A program made the translations under genes and the position numbers. Below, one piece after another: positions 1 to 7,256 of a DNA stretch of 41,024 nucleotides. Source of the stretch: Bacillota bacterium (lineage in GTDB: Bacteria; Bacillota; Sulfobacillia; JAJZYS01; JAILZS01); NCBI GenBank assembly GCA_023512375.1, contig JAILZS010000022.1, positions 1 through 41,024 of the forward strand. Reading direction: 5' to 3'. The notes under the pieces were generated by a model that saw nothing but the letters and a program-made list of their open reading frames with translations, was not told where the DNA came from and did not search any database. The number at the start of each line of letters is the position of its first letter. Positions within the stretch are counted from its first letter, which is position 1.

Positions 1-164
1 AACACGGCCGTGAAACCCTCCAGCGCCCAGGGTACTTGGCGGTCCGCCGCCCGGGAGAGCAGGTCGCCGCCGGAGCAACCTTCACCCCATCCACCTACAA
101 CCCCATCCCCATACGCCCCGCACGCCCCAACAGGGCCGCGGGGCCTTTCGCTTGCCCCTGGAGA

Positions 165-905
165 CTACGTCGCGAGGTAGCCGCCGTCCACGGCCAGGGC
201 ATGGCCGGTGACGAACGACGCCTGGCGCGAGAGGAGGAACAGCACGGCGGCCGCCACCTCCTCGGGCCGGCCCCACCGCCCCAGGGGGACGCGGGCCAGG
301 ACGTCGCGGCTTCGCTCCCGGCTGGCTACCAGGTCGTGCGTCATGGGGGTGTCGACGGGCCCCGGGACGACGGCGTTGACGCGCACGCCCAGGCCGGCCC
401 ACTCCACCGCCAAGGTGCGCGTGACGTGGAGGAGGGCCGCCTTCGCGGCCCCGTAAGGGAGCCGGCCGGGGGAGGCCGCCACCCCCAGCTGGGAGGCGAC
501 GAATACGACGCCGCGGCGGGCATGGCCGGCCGCCACCGCCTCGCGCGTGAGGAAGAACGGGCCCAGGAGGTGGACGGCCAGGGCGCGTCGGAAGGCGTCG
601 GGGTCGACATCGAGGGCGGCGGCGCGCGAGGGCGTGCCGGCGGCGTGGACGATGGCGTCGATGCCGCCCAGGCGCTCGGCGGCCAGGGAGACCATGGCGG
701 CGTGCGCCTCGAGGTCCGCCACGTCGAGGCGGGCGTGCCCTGCCCCCGACCCTGCGGCGCGCGCCGCCCGCGCCGCCGCCTCGCCGTCGACGTCGGTCAC
801 CAGCAGGCGCGCCCCCTGGGCGCACAGGGCGGTGGCCACGGCGGCGCCGATGCCGCCGCCGCCGCCCGTGACGAGCACCCGCAGGCCTGCGAGGGCCGCC
901 GTCAT
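165..905 (-). CDS. SDR family oxidoreductase (first copy)
   Basis: This is a 246-residue NAD(P)-dependent short-chain dehydrogenase, probably interconverting a hydroxyl and a keto group on a pathway intermediate in the cytoplasm. The Rossmann motif TGGGGGIG is at residues 13-20, an Asp-Val pair at 61-62, HAAG at 87-90 in place of NNAG, and the catalytic Ser138, Tyr151 and Lys155 (YGAAK). NAVVPGPVDTPM is the usual cofactor-loop region. The Asn of the SDR tetrad is His112 here, which is unusual. The start is fixed by an ATGA overlap with the stop of the upstream M24 gene, so the two are probably translationally coupled. The substrate cannot be read from the sequence; the neighbours suggest a branched hydroxy acid. 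The family call is secure. Confidence 0.9.
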   Translation of the reverse strand: MTAALAGLRVLVTGGGGGIGAAVATALCAQGARLLVTDVDGEAAARAARAAGSGAGHARLDVADLEAHAAMVSLAAERLGGIDAIVHAAGTPSRAAALDVDPDAFRRALAVHLLGPFFLTREAVAAGHARRGVVFVASQLGVAASPGRLPYGAAKAALLHVTRTLAVEWAGLGVRVNAVVPGPVDTPMTHDLVASRERSRDVLARVPLGRWGRPEEVAAAVLFLLSRQASFVTGHALAVDGGYLAT

Positions 906-2266
906 GCCGTCTCGAGCATCTCCCGCGGCATGGTGGCGAGCGACTCCGCCCCCGAGCGCCGCACCACGAGCGTCTCCTCCAAGTGGAAGGCGCCGCCGTC
1001 CTCCGGCGCGTGCTGCAGGACCTCGAAGTTGATGGTCATGTTCTCCTCCAGGGTGAACCCCTCGTGCTCGCGTCCGTAGGATCCCGGGAACTCGAAGATC
1101 TCCTGGCCGATGCCGTGGGGCAGGAGGAGGCACAGGGAGGCGGGCGCCCCCTCGCGCTCCAACGCCTCCCGCGCCACCTCCACCAGGCGCGAGCTGTGCA
1201 CACCCGGAAGGGCCTGGGCCTCCACCGCCTCGGCGGCCGCCCGCACGGCTCGGTACAACGCGCGCTGCCGCTCGGTGGCGGGACCGATGACGCCGGTGCG
1301 TGCCATATCGGACCAGTACTGCCGGTACTGGACGAGGGAGTCGAACACCACGGCATCGCCGGGACGCAGGCGGTAGCCCTTGTTCTCCAGGGCGAAGGCG
1401 CTCATGTGTCGGGGGCCGAACAGGATGCCCCACTGGCCGCACCACTTGCCCCCCGCGCGGGCCACCGCCGCCCGGTGCTCCTCGAGGACGTCGCTCCACA
1501 GCACCCCGGCGCGGGTGGCCGCCATGGCGGCGCGTACGCCGATCTCGTTGATGCGCATGGACTCGCGCATGAGGGCGATCTCTTCCTCCGTCTTGACGAG
1601 CCGGATGCGGCGGAACAGGTCGTAGCCGTCCACGAACCGGGCTCGGGGGAGAACGGGCGAGAGGTGGGAGGCGAGGCGCAGGTTGTCCGTGGCGATGACG
1701 GCCTCGTCCAGTCCCATGTCGCGCAACATCGCCGCCGTCGCCTCCACCAGGCTACGGCTGAACGTGCCCTGTGTGTACGCCCGTAGGGCGGCGATGGCCG
1801 ACTGCAAGGGGTTGCGCTCGGCGGCCGGCGTCTGCGCCACGCCCGTCGCCGTCTCCAGGAGGGAGGTGAACCCCAGCCGATCGTAGGTGCGCAGGTGGCG
1901 GACCGGAACGGGCCGGTCGGCGACCGTGACCAGGTCGCGCTCGCCCAGCACCAGGACGGGCTCGCCCCAGCAGCGCAGCTGGTCCGCGCAGCGCTCGCAC
2001 ACCGACGCCAGGCCCCGGGAGGGGTCGACGGGGCCGTCGTGTCCGGCGCGCAGGAGGGGGAGGATGTCCGGCTCGCTCACCAGGTCCGGCTCGGCCCCGG
2101 GCCGCCGCGCCAGGGCGGCGGTGCTCTGGCACTCGTAGAAGGGCGAGAGGAGCACGTCCGACATGTAGCCCGTGAGGTAGACCACGTTGGTGGCGCTTCC
2201 GGCCAACAGCGCGTCCACCCCGGTCTCCTCCATCAGGGCCAGGGCGCGATCGCGGTGGAGCAGCAC
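902..2266 (-). CDS. M24 family metallopeptidase (Xaa-Pro peptidase/creatinase fold)
   Basis: This protein has the two-domain pita-bread fold: a creatinase N-terminal domain over about residues 1-150 and an M24 catalytic domain over about 190-454. Candidate dinuclear metal ligands are Asp309 and Asp320 (in DSLVQYRQYWSD), His384 (LPHGIG), Glu415 (NFEV) and Glu430 (HLEET). All five ligand positions are occupied, which favours a metal-dependent peptidase or amidohydrolase over metal-free creatinase. The start chosen is GTG at 2266, with an AAGGGGG Shine-Dalgarno-like run seven bases upstream. An ATG at 2284 would add six residues but has no ribosome site. The gene diverges from the IclR regulator and overlaps the SDR gene by ATGA. 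Hydrolysis of an amide or guanidino/ureido compound within the island is inferred. Confidence 0.88.
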   Translation of the reverse strand: MLLHRDRALALMEETGVDALLAGSATNVVYLTGYMSDVLLSPFYECQSTAALARRPGAEPDLVSEPDILPLLRAGHDGPVDPSRGLASVCERCADQLRCWGEPVLVLGERDLVTVADRPVPVRHLRTYDRLGFTSLLETATGVAQTPAAERNPLQSAIAALRAYTQGTFSRSLVEATAAMLRDMGLDEAVIATDNLRLASHLSPVLPRARFVDGYDLFRRIRLVKTEEEIALMRESMRINEIGVRAAMAATRAGVLWSDVLEEHRAAVARAGGKWCGQWGILFGPRHMSAFALENKGYRLRPGDAVVFDSLVQYRQYWSDMARTGVIGPATERQRALYRAVRAAAEAVEAQALPGVHSSRLVEVAREALEREGAPASLCLLLPHGIGQEIFEFPGSYGREHEGFTLEENMTINFEVLQHAPEDGGAFHLEETLVVRRSGAESLATMPREMLETA

Positions 2267-2451
2267 GGTCAGTCCCCCTTGCATTTGCGCATGCCACGCT
2301 ATTGGAAATATCGGTTCGCCTACTTGGGTCCGCCTCCTTCCGTCGCCCCAGGCAGGCCTGCATTGTCTATACTTGGGTGGGTCTTCGGAGCGCGTGGCCG
2401 AGCCGGCCGCGACGCCCGGGAGCGCAGATCGTTCGAGGTGGGGAAGGCGCA
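2267..2451. promoter_or_regulatory. Divergent promoter/operator region, M24 gene and iclR
   Basis: This 185-bp gap separates the divergent M24/SDR and IclR/aconitase units. It holds a direct repeat TACTTGGGT (2321-2329 and 2370-2378), a perfect palindrome GCAGGCCTGC (2352-2361) and a -10-like TATACT (2368-2373) reading toward iclR. No convincing -35 was found. IclR proteins commonly bind their own divergent promoter, so the repeats are candidate operators; this is inference. Confidence 0.45.
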
Positions 2452-3255
2452 GTGGCGGTGGCGGGAGCCCCGCGCAAGCGGGTCAACTACGAGGGGGACG
2501 GCGGGTCGGTGCGCCGTGCGCTGCGCCTCATGGACGCGGTGAGCGCACGCCACCCCCAGCCCGTAGGCCTGCGCACGGTGGCGGAGGCGACGGGCTTGAC
2601 GAAGGCCACCGCCTTCCGCCTCCTGAGCGTGCTCGTGGAGGAGGAAATCCTGGCCTTCCATCCCGACACCAAGGCCTACTCCCTGGGGAGCCGCCTGACA
2701 GCCATCGGCGCCCGGCAGCTGGCGCGCGACCCCGTGCGCACCGCGGCCCGCTCCGCCATGCAGGCGCTGTGGCGGGCGAGCGGCGAGACCGTTACCCTGA
2801 GCGTGCGGCAGGGGTTCGAGCGGGTGTACGTGGACCAGATCGAGAGCCCCCAGGCGGTGCGCTTCACCGTCGAACTGGGAAGCCGTCAGCCGCTGTACGC
2901 GGGGGCGTCGGGGCGGGCCATCCTGGCCTGGATGGCGGAGGCGGAGGTGGAGGGGTGCATCGAGCGCGGGCTCGAGGCCCTCACGCCGGCGACGGTGACC
3001 GACGCCGCCGCCCTGCGCGCCCTGTTGGCCCGGACGCGGGAGCAGGGGTTCGCCCTCAGCCATGCCGAGCGCACGGGGGGCGTGATCAGCGTGGCGGCGC
3101 CGATCCTGGATGGCACCGGCGAGCCGGTGGGGGCGATCAGCGTATGCGCGCCCGACAACCGCGCCACCCTGGAGTCCATGGCCGCCCTGGGGCCCCAGGT
3201 GGCGGAAGCTTCCCGGACCGCGTCGCGCCAGCTCGGGTTCGTGCCGGAGGAATAA
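2452..3255 (+). CDS. IclR family transcriptional regulator
   Basis: This 267-residue protein has an N-terminal winged helix-turn-helix (about residues 20-80, including LRTVAEATGLTKATAFRLL) and a C-terminal IclR effector-binding domain (about 95-260, including YAGASGRAILAW and GAISVCAP). IclR proteins sense small carboxylic or aromatic acids and repress or activate neighbouring catabolic genes. GTG at 2452 was chosen because an AAGG-type site lies just upstream and the length then matches the family. The frame stays open back to 2302 but that extension has no homology-like content. It stands between the divergent M24/SDR unit and the forward dehydratase/lyase/CoA-transferase run, so it is the likely local regulator of the island. 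The effector is unknown. Confidence 0.92.
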   Translation: MAVAGAPRKRVNYEGDGGSVRRALRLMDAVSARHPQPVGLRTVAEATGLTKATAFRLLSVLVEEEILAFHPDTKAYSLGSRLTAIGARQLARDPVRTAARSAMQALWRASGETVTLSVRQGFERVYVDQIESPQAVRFTVELGSRQPLYAGASGRAILAWMAEAEVEGCIERGLEALTPATVTDAAALRALLARTREQGFALSHAERTGGVISVAAPILDGTGEPVGAISVCAPDNRATLESMAALGPQVAEASRTASRQLGFVPEE

Positions 3256-3348
3256 TTCACAGGGTGGACTTTCGTCTTTTCTTTTGAAGGATTCCCCTCC
3301 CGCCGGGGAGAACCGCCTAGCGTCTCCCTGCGAAGGAGGGGGTGCAAG

Positions 3349-4659
3349 GTGCAAGCTGGGGGCGGGGCCGGCGCGTCCGGTGCGGCGAACCCCGCGGGCG
3401 CGCTCGACGCCTACACCCATCGCTATCTAGCCCGGGCCGCCGGCGTGGAGCGGGTGCGGCCGGGCGAGGAGGTGTGGGCCGAGGTGCATCTCGCCTACAT
3501 GCACGACTCGACCGGCCCGCGGCGCATCGCCGAACCGCTGCGGGAGCTGGGTGACCGGCTGGCGGACGCGGGCCGGGTCCACCTGTTCACCGACCACTTC
3601 GTGCCGGCATCCACGCCCGATACGGCCGCCCTCGTGCGCGACGCCCTGGCCTGGGGGCGTGGGCACGGTGTGCACGTGCACGACATGGAGGGCATCAGCC
3701 ACCAGGTTGTGCTGGAGGAGGGGTTGGCCCGCCCGGGGGAGGTGGTCGTGGGCGCCGACTCGCACAGCCTGACGGGCGGGGCGGTGGGCGCGGTGGCCAT
3801 CGGCGTCGGCTCCAGCGACCTCATCGGCGCCGTGCGGTTGGGCAAGATCTGGCTCGAGGTGCCGGAGGCGGTGGAGATCCGGTGGGAGGGTCGGCCGCCG
3901 GATGGGGTGACGGCCAAGGACATGATGCTGGCCACCTTGGCCCGCGTACCCGCCGCAGAGGTGGAGAACACATCCTGCGAGTGGGCGGGGGACGCGGTGT
4001 ATGGCCTGGAGCTGAGCGAGCGCGCCGTGTTGGCCAACATGGGCGCGGAGCTCGGCGTCGTCTCCTCCCTCGTGCCCGCCGACCGGCTCGTGTGCGAGCA
4101 TCTGGGCGTCGACCCGGCGCTGTTCGCCGACGCCCCGCCGCCGGCTCCCGAGGCCTATGCACGGCGCTGGCGGTGGACGGCGGACGACCTGGAGCCCTTC
4201 GTGGCCCTGCCGCACTCGCCCCGCAACGGCTGCCCCGTGGCGGAGGCGGCCGGGACGCCCATCACCCACGCCTACATCGGCTCCTGCGTGGGAGCGCGCC
4301 TGAGCGACCTGCACCAGGCGGCGCGCGTCCTGCGCGGACGGCGGGTGGCGCCGGGGGTGACGCTTCTCGTCGCGCCCGCGTCGCGCCGCGTGCTCTCCGC
4401 CGCCGCCGCCGACGGCACCCTGACGGTCCTCCTGGAGGCGGGCGCTACGCTCCTGCCCACGGCCTGCGGCCCGTGCGCCGGCCTGGGGGGCGGGGTACTG
4501 CCCCCGGGCGCCGTGTGCGTGTCCACCACCAACCGCAACTTCCGCGGCCGCATGGGCAGTCCGGAGGCGGCGGTGTACCTCGGCTCCTCGTACACCACGG
4601 CCTGGTCGGCGGTGCGCGGCGCCCTGGCCGACCCGCGGGAGGCGCTCGCCCATGCCTGA
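3349..4659 (+). CDS. Aconitase-type hydro-lyase, large subunit (LeuC/DmdA-like)
   Basis: This is the 436-residue large subunit of a two-subunit aconitase-superfamily hydro-lyase, the group containing 3-isopropylmalate, homoaconitate, methylcitrate-type and 2,3-dimethylmalate dehydratases. The three cysteines that would hold a [4Fe-4S] cluster are visible: Cys313 in GSCVGAR (leucine-pathway enzymes have GSCTN) and Cys373/Cys376 in CGPC. GADSHS and a DHF motif are also present. GTG at 3349 follows a strong AAGGAGGGGG site. The small subunit overlaps the 3' end. No other leucine-pathway gene is nearby; instead a lyase, CoA-transferase and amidohydrolase follow, so a catabolic (de)hydration is more likely than leucine synthesis. 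The exact substrate is not determinable here. Confidence 0.9.
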   Translation: MQAGGGAGASGAANPAGALDAYTHRYLARAAGVERVRPGEEVWAEVHLAYMHDSTGPRRIAEPLRELGDRLADAGRVHLFTDHFVPASTPDTAALVRDALAWGRGHGVHVHDMEGISHQVVLEEGLARPGEVVVGADSHSLTGGAVGAVAIGVGSSDLIGAVRLGKIWLEVPEAVEIRWEGRPPDGVTAKDMMLATLARVPAAEVENTSCEWAGDAVYGLELSERAVLANMGAELGVVSSLVPADRLVCEHLGVDPALFADAPPPAPEAYARRWRWTADDLEPFVALPHSPRNGCPVAEAAGTPITHAYIGSCVGARLSDLHQAARVLRGRRVAPGVTLLVAPASRRVLSAAAADGTLTVLLEAGATLLPTACGPCAGLGGGVLPPGAVCVSTTNRNFRGRMGSPEAAVYLGSSYTTAWSAVRGALADPREALAHA

Positions 4660-5140
4660 GGTAGAGGTCGTGCGGCTGCCGGCCAACGTGGACACCGACG
4701 CCATCGTCCCCGGCCCCTACCTCCGCCTGCCCAACCGGGAGATCCTTCCGCACCTGTTCGAGAACCTCGACCCGGGACTGCGCGAGCGCCTCGGTCCCGG
4801 GACGGTCATCTGGGCGGGCCCGTCCTTCGGCTGCGGTTCCAGCCGGGAGTCGGCGGCGGCCTGCCTGCGGATGACCGGGATCGAGGCGGTGATCGCACCT
4901 TCTTTCGGCTGGATCTTCTACCGCAACGCGGTGAACGTGGGCCTTGCCGTCTACCGCGTGCTCGAACCCTGCCCGGTCGAGGACGGCGGCCGGATCCACC
5001 TCGACCCGGCGGCGGGCGAGGTGGTCGCCGCCGGTCGCCGCCTGGCGATCCGCAACCGGCACGGGGTGGCGATGGACATCCTAGCCGCCGGCGGCCTGGT
5101 TCCCTATCTGAAGGCGCGTGGTGACGTCCATGCTTCGTGA
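4652..5140 (+). CDS. Aconitase-type hydro-lyase, small subunit (LeuD/DmdB-like)
   Basis: This 162-residue protein is the swivelling-domain subunit that closes the active site of the aconitase-like large subunit. The family motif GPSFGCGSSRE (about residues 57-67) supplies substrate-binding Ser/Arg residues. NVDTDAIVPG near the N terminus matches the N-terminal signature of the family. The ATG lies inside the last codons of the large-subunit gene (8-base overlap), so the two are probably coupled. The 3' end overlaps the start of the lyase gene. The length is typical of archaeal-type LeuD/DmdB, shorter than bacterial LeuD of about 200 residues. Confidence 0.9.
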   Translation: MPEVEVVRLPANVDTDAIVPGPYLRLPNREILPHLFENLDPGLRERLGPGTVIWAGPSFGCGSSRESAAACLRMTGIEAVIAPSFGWIFYRNAVNVGLAVYRVLEPCPVEDGGRIHLDPAAGEVVAAGRRLAIRNRHGVAMDILAAGGLVPYLKARGDVHAS

Positions 5141-6008
5141 GCGGCTGTCCCGGGGCGCCCCCATCCTGGTGGCGCCGGGGGTGCACGACGCCCTCACCGC
5201 GCGCCTGGTGGAGGAGGCCGGATTCGAGGTCGCGTACGTGGGCGGGGCGTCCTTCAGTTACGGGCAGCTGGCCATGCCCGACCTGGGCCTGGCCGGCCTG
5301 GAGGAGATGCGCGAGCACGTGCGCCGCGTGCGGGACGCGACCCGTCTGCCGCTCATCGTAGACGCCGACTGCGGCTTCGGCGACGTCCTCAACGTCCGGC
5401 GGACGGTGCGGGAGTATGCCCTGGCGGGGGCCGACGCCCTGCAGGTGGAGGACCAGACGTTCCCCAAGCGCTGCGGCCACCTGGTGGGGCGGGAGGTGGT
5501 CGACCGGCAGGAGGCCGCCGTGCGTCTGGCAACGGCCCTGGACAGCCGGCCGAGGGACGACGTGCTCATCATCGCCCGTACCGACAGCCGCACCGTCCTG
5601 GGCCTGGACGAGGTGATCGCCCGCGCCCGCCTGTTCGAGGAGGTGGGGGCGGACGCCGTCTTCCCGGAGTCGCTCGAGTCGGTGGACGAGTATCGCGCGG
5701 TGCGGGACGCCGTGGCCCTGCCGCTGGTCGCCAACATGGTGGAGGGGGGGCGCTCGCCCGACCTCACGGCCGCGGAGCTCGAGGCCCTGGGATACCAGAT
5801 CGTCCTCTTCCCGGGCTCGGTGACGCGCGCCGTGGCCCACGCCGCGCGCTCCCTTCTGACCGCGCTGCGGCGCGACGGCACCACCCGGGCGGTGCGCGAC
5901 CGCATGCTCTCCTTCGGCGAACTGCAGACGACCCTGGGATATGAGGGATGGATGGACTACGTGGACCGCCTGAAGGGGGGGGAACGCCACGCACCCACCC
6001 CGCGGTGA
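5118..6008 (+). CDS. Isocitrate lyase/PEP mutase superfamily C-C lyase (PrpB/Dml-like)
   Basis: This 296-residue TIM-barrel protein belongs to the isocitrate lyase/phosphonomutase superfamily. Visible residues are the Mg-binding Asp82 and Asp84 (VDADCGFG), Glu111-Asp112, the catalytic Cys119 in KRCGH, and Arg154 in ARTD. The KRCGH cysteine favours a true lyase (methylisocitrate or 2,3-dimethylmalate lyase type, releasing pyruvate or a similar 2-oxo acid) over oxaloacetate decarboxylase or phosphonomutase. Three starts are possible (GTG 5118, GTG 5121, ATG 5130), all overlapping the hydratase small subunit. It would cleave the hydroxy acid made by that hydratase. The end is odd: a run of eight G (5975-5982) lies just before the stop, and one skipped base there would join this frame to the CoA-transferase. 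Confidence 0.92.
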   Translation: MVTSMLRERLSRGAPILVAPGVHDALTARLVEEAGFEVAYVGGASFSYGQLAMPDLGLAGLEEMREHVRRVRDATRLPLIVDADCGFGDVLNVRRTVREYALAGADALQVEDQTFPKRCGHLVGREVVDRQEAAVRLATALDSRPRDDVLIIARTDSRTVLGLDEVIARARLFEEVGADAVFPESLESVDEYRAVRDAVALPLVANMVEGGRSPDLTAAELEALGYQIVLFPGSVTRAVAHAARSLLTALRRDGTTRAVRDRMLSFGELQTTLGYEGWMDYVDRLKGGERHAPTPR

Positions 6009-6054
6009 GGGCGCCGCCGCCGGCCCCTGGCTTCCCCCGCCCGACAACCTCCCG

Positions 6055-7242
6055 TTGGCGGGGGTGCGGGTCGTCGACCTCACGCGGGTGCTGGCCGGGC
6101 CCTTCGCCACGCAGCTTCTCGGGGACCTGGGGGCGGACGTGGTGCGGGTGGAGGGCCCCGGGGGTACCGACGACACCCACGCCTGGAAGCCCCCCGAGCT
6201 CGGGGGCGAGAGCGTCTACTACCTGGGGATCAACCGCAACAAGCGCTCGGTGGTCCTCGACCTCGCCACGGAGCGGGGGCGGGAGGCACTCTTGCGCCTC
6301 GTGGCAGAGGCCGACGTGCTGGTGGAAAACTTCCGCCTCGGCGCCCTGGAGCGCCTGGGGCTCGGGCACGAGGAGCTCATGCGGCGGTTTCCCCGCCTTG
6401 TCTACGCCCGCGTCCTCGGCTTCGGGTCCACGGGGCCGTACGCCCACCTGCCGGGGTACGACCTGGTGGCCCAGGCGATGTCGGGGTTCATGCACACCAC
6501 GGGGGAACCCGACCGGCCCGGGCAGAAGGTCGGGGTGGCCATCAGCGACGTCCTCAGCGGCCTCTTCCTCGCCAACGCGATCACCGCCGCCCTGTACGAG
6601 AGGGTGCGCACCGGGCGCGGCCGCTACGTGGAGGTGGCCCTGCTCGAGGCGGCGCTGGCCGGCCTCGCGAATTTGGCGGCCAACGCCGTGCTGGGCGGGG
6701 TGAACCCGCGCCGCATGGGCAACCGCCACCCCAGCATCGCCCCGTACGAGGCTTTCGCCACCGGCGAGGGAGAGATCGTCCTGGCGGTGGGCAACGACCG
6801 CCAATTCGAGCGCCTGTGCCGGGAGGTCCTCGACATGCCGGAGGTGGCCGCCGACCCCCGCTTCGCCACCAACCCGGCCCGCGTCGCCCACCGGGCCGAA
6901 CTGCACGCCCTGCTGGAGACCGCCTTCGCCCGCCGGCCGGCGAGCGAGTGGGTTCAGGCCTGCCGCGCCGCCGGCGTCCCCTGCGGACCCGTGCAGGACG
7001 TGCGGGCGGCGTTCGACGACCCCCACGTACGCGCACGCGGCATGGTGCAGGAGGTGGAAAGCGAGCGGTTCGGCCGCCTGAGGCTTGTTTCATCGCCCGT
7101 CTGGACCGACGGCGGGCGCCTGCCGGTGCGCCTCCCGCCGCCGGCCGTGGGCGAACACACGGCCTCCGTCCTCGCCGCCCTGGGCATGTCCGAGGACGCC
7201 GGGCCTGACCCCGGCGCCTCCCCTTCCCCATCCCCAGCCTGA
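6055..7242 (+). CDS. CaiB/BaiF (family III) CoA-transferase
   Basis: This 395-residue protein is a family III CoA-transferase, moving CoA between acyl-CoA and a free carboxylic acid through an aspartyl-CoA intermediate. The N-terminal signature VVDLTRVLAGPFAT (residues 6-19), the NKRSVVLDL and VENFRLG blocks, and the likely catalytic Asp165 (formyl-CoA transferase uses Asp169) are all present. The only usable start codon is TTG at 6055, without a recognisable ribosome site and tight against the conserved N terminus, where relatives normally have several more residues. The same frame stays open upstream to 5974 with high GC at third positions. This raises fusion with the lyase through slippage or a sequence error. 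It likely activates the acid product of the pathway. Confidence 0.9.
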   Translation: MAGVRVVDLTRVLAGPFATQLLGDLGADVVRVEGPGGTDDTHAWKPPELGGESVYYLGINRNKRSVVLDLATERGREALLRLVAEADVLVENFRLGALERLGLGHEELMRRFPRLVYARVLGFGSTGPYAHLPGYDLVAQAMSGFMHTTGEPDRPGQKVGVAISDVLSGLFLANAITAALYERVRTGRGRYVEVALLEAALAGLANLAANAVLGGVNPRRMGNRHPSIAPYEAFATGEGEIVLAVGNDRQFERLCREVLDMPEVAADPRFATNPARVAHRAELHALLETAFARRPASEWVQACRAAGVPCGPVQDVRAAFDDPHVRARGMVQEVESERFGRLRLVSSPVWTDGGRLPVRLPPPAVGEHTASVLAALGMSEDAGPDPGASPSPSPA

Positions 7243-7256
7243 GGAGGCATCCAGCC

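Noticed and set aside
1-164. Possible 5' end of a minus-strand gene leaving the window, and a CACGGCCGTG palindrome at 3-12
   Set aside because: Several short frames run off the edge but none has a convincing start with a ribosome site or a recognisable family. The palindrome alone is too short to interpret.
36-1079. Forward open frame opposite the first SDR
   Set aside because: Composition is typical of the complement of a GC-rich gene, and the SDR active-site motifs on the other strand are unambiguous.
3349-5140. Leucine biosynthesis leuCD
   Set aside because: No leuA, leuB or ilv genes adjoin. The neighbours are catabolic and the cluster motif is GSCVGAR, not GSCTN. A biosynthetic role is not excluded but is less likely.
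4806-6176. Long minus-strand open frame (456 codons) opposite the hydratase small subunit and lyase
   Set aside because: Its translation is low-complexity and His/Arg/Gly-rich with no family motif, while the opposite strand has conserved enzymes. Such antisense frames are expected at this GC content.
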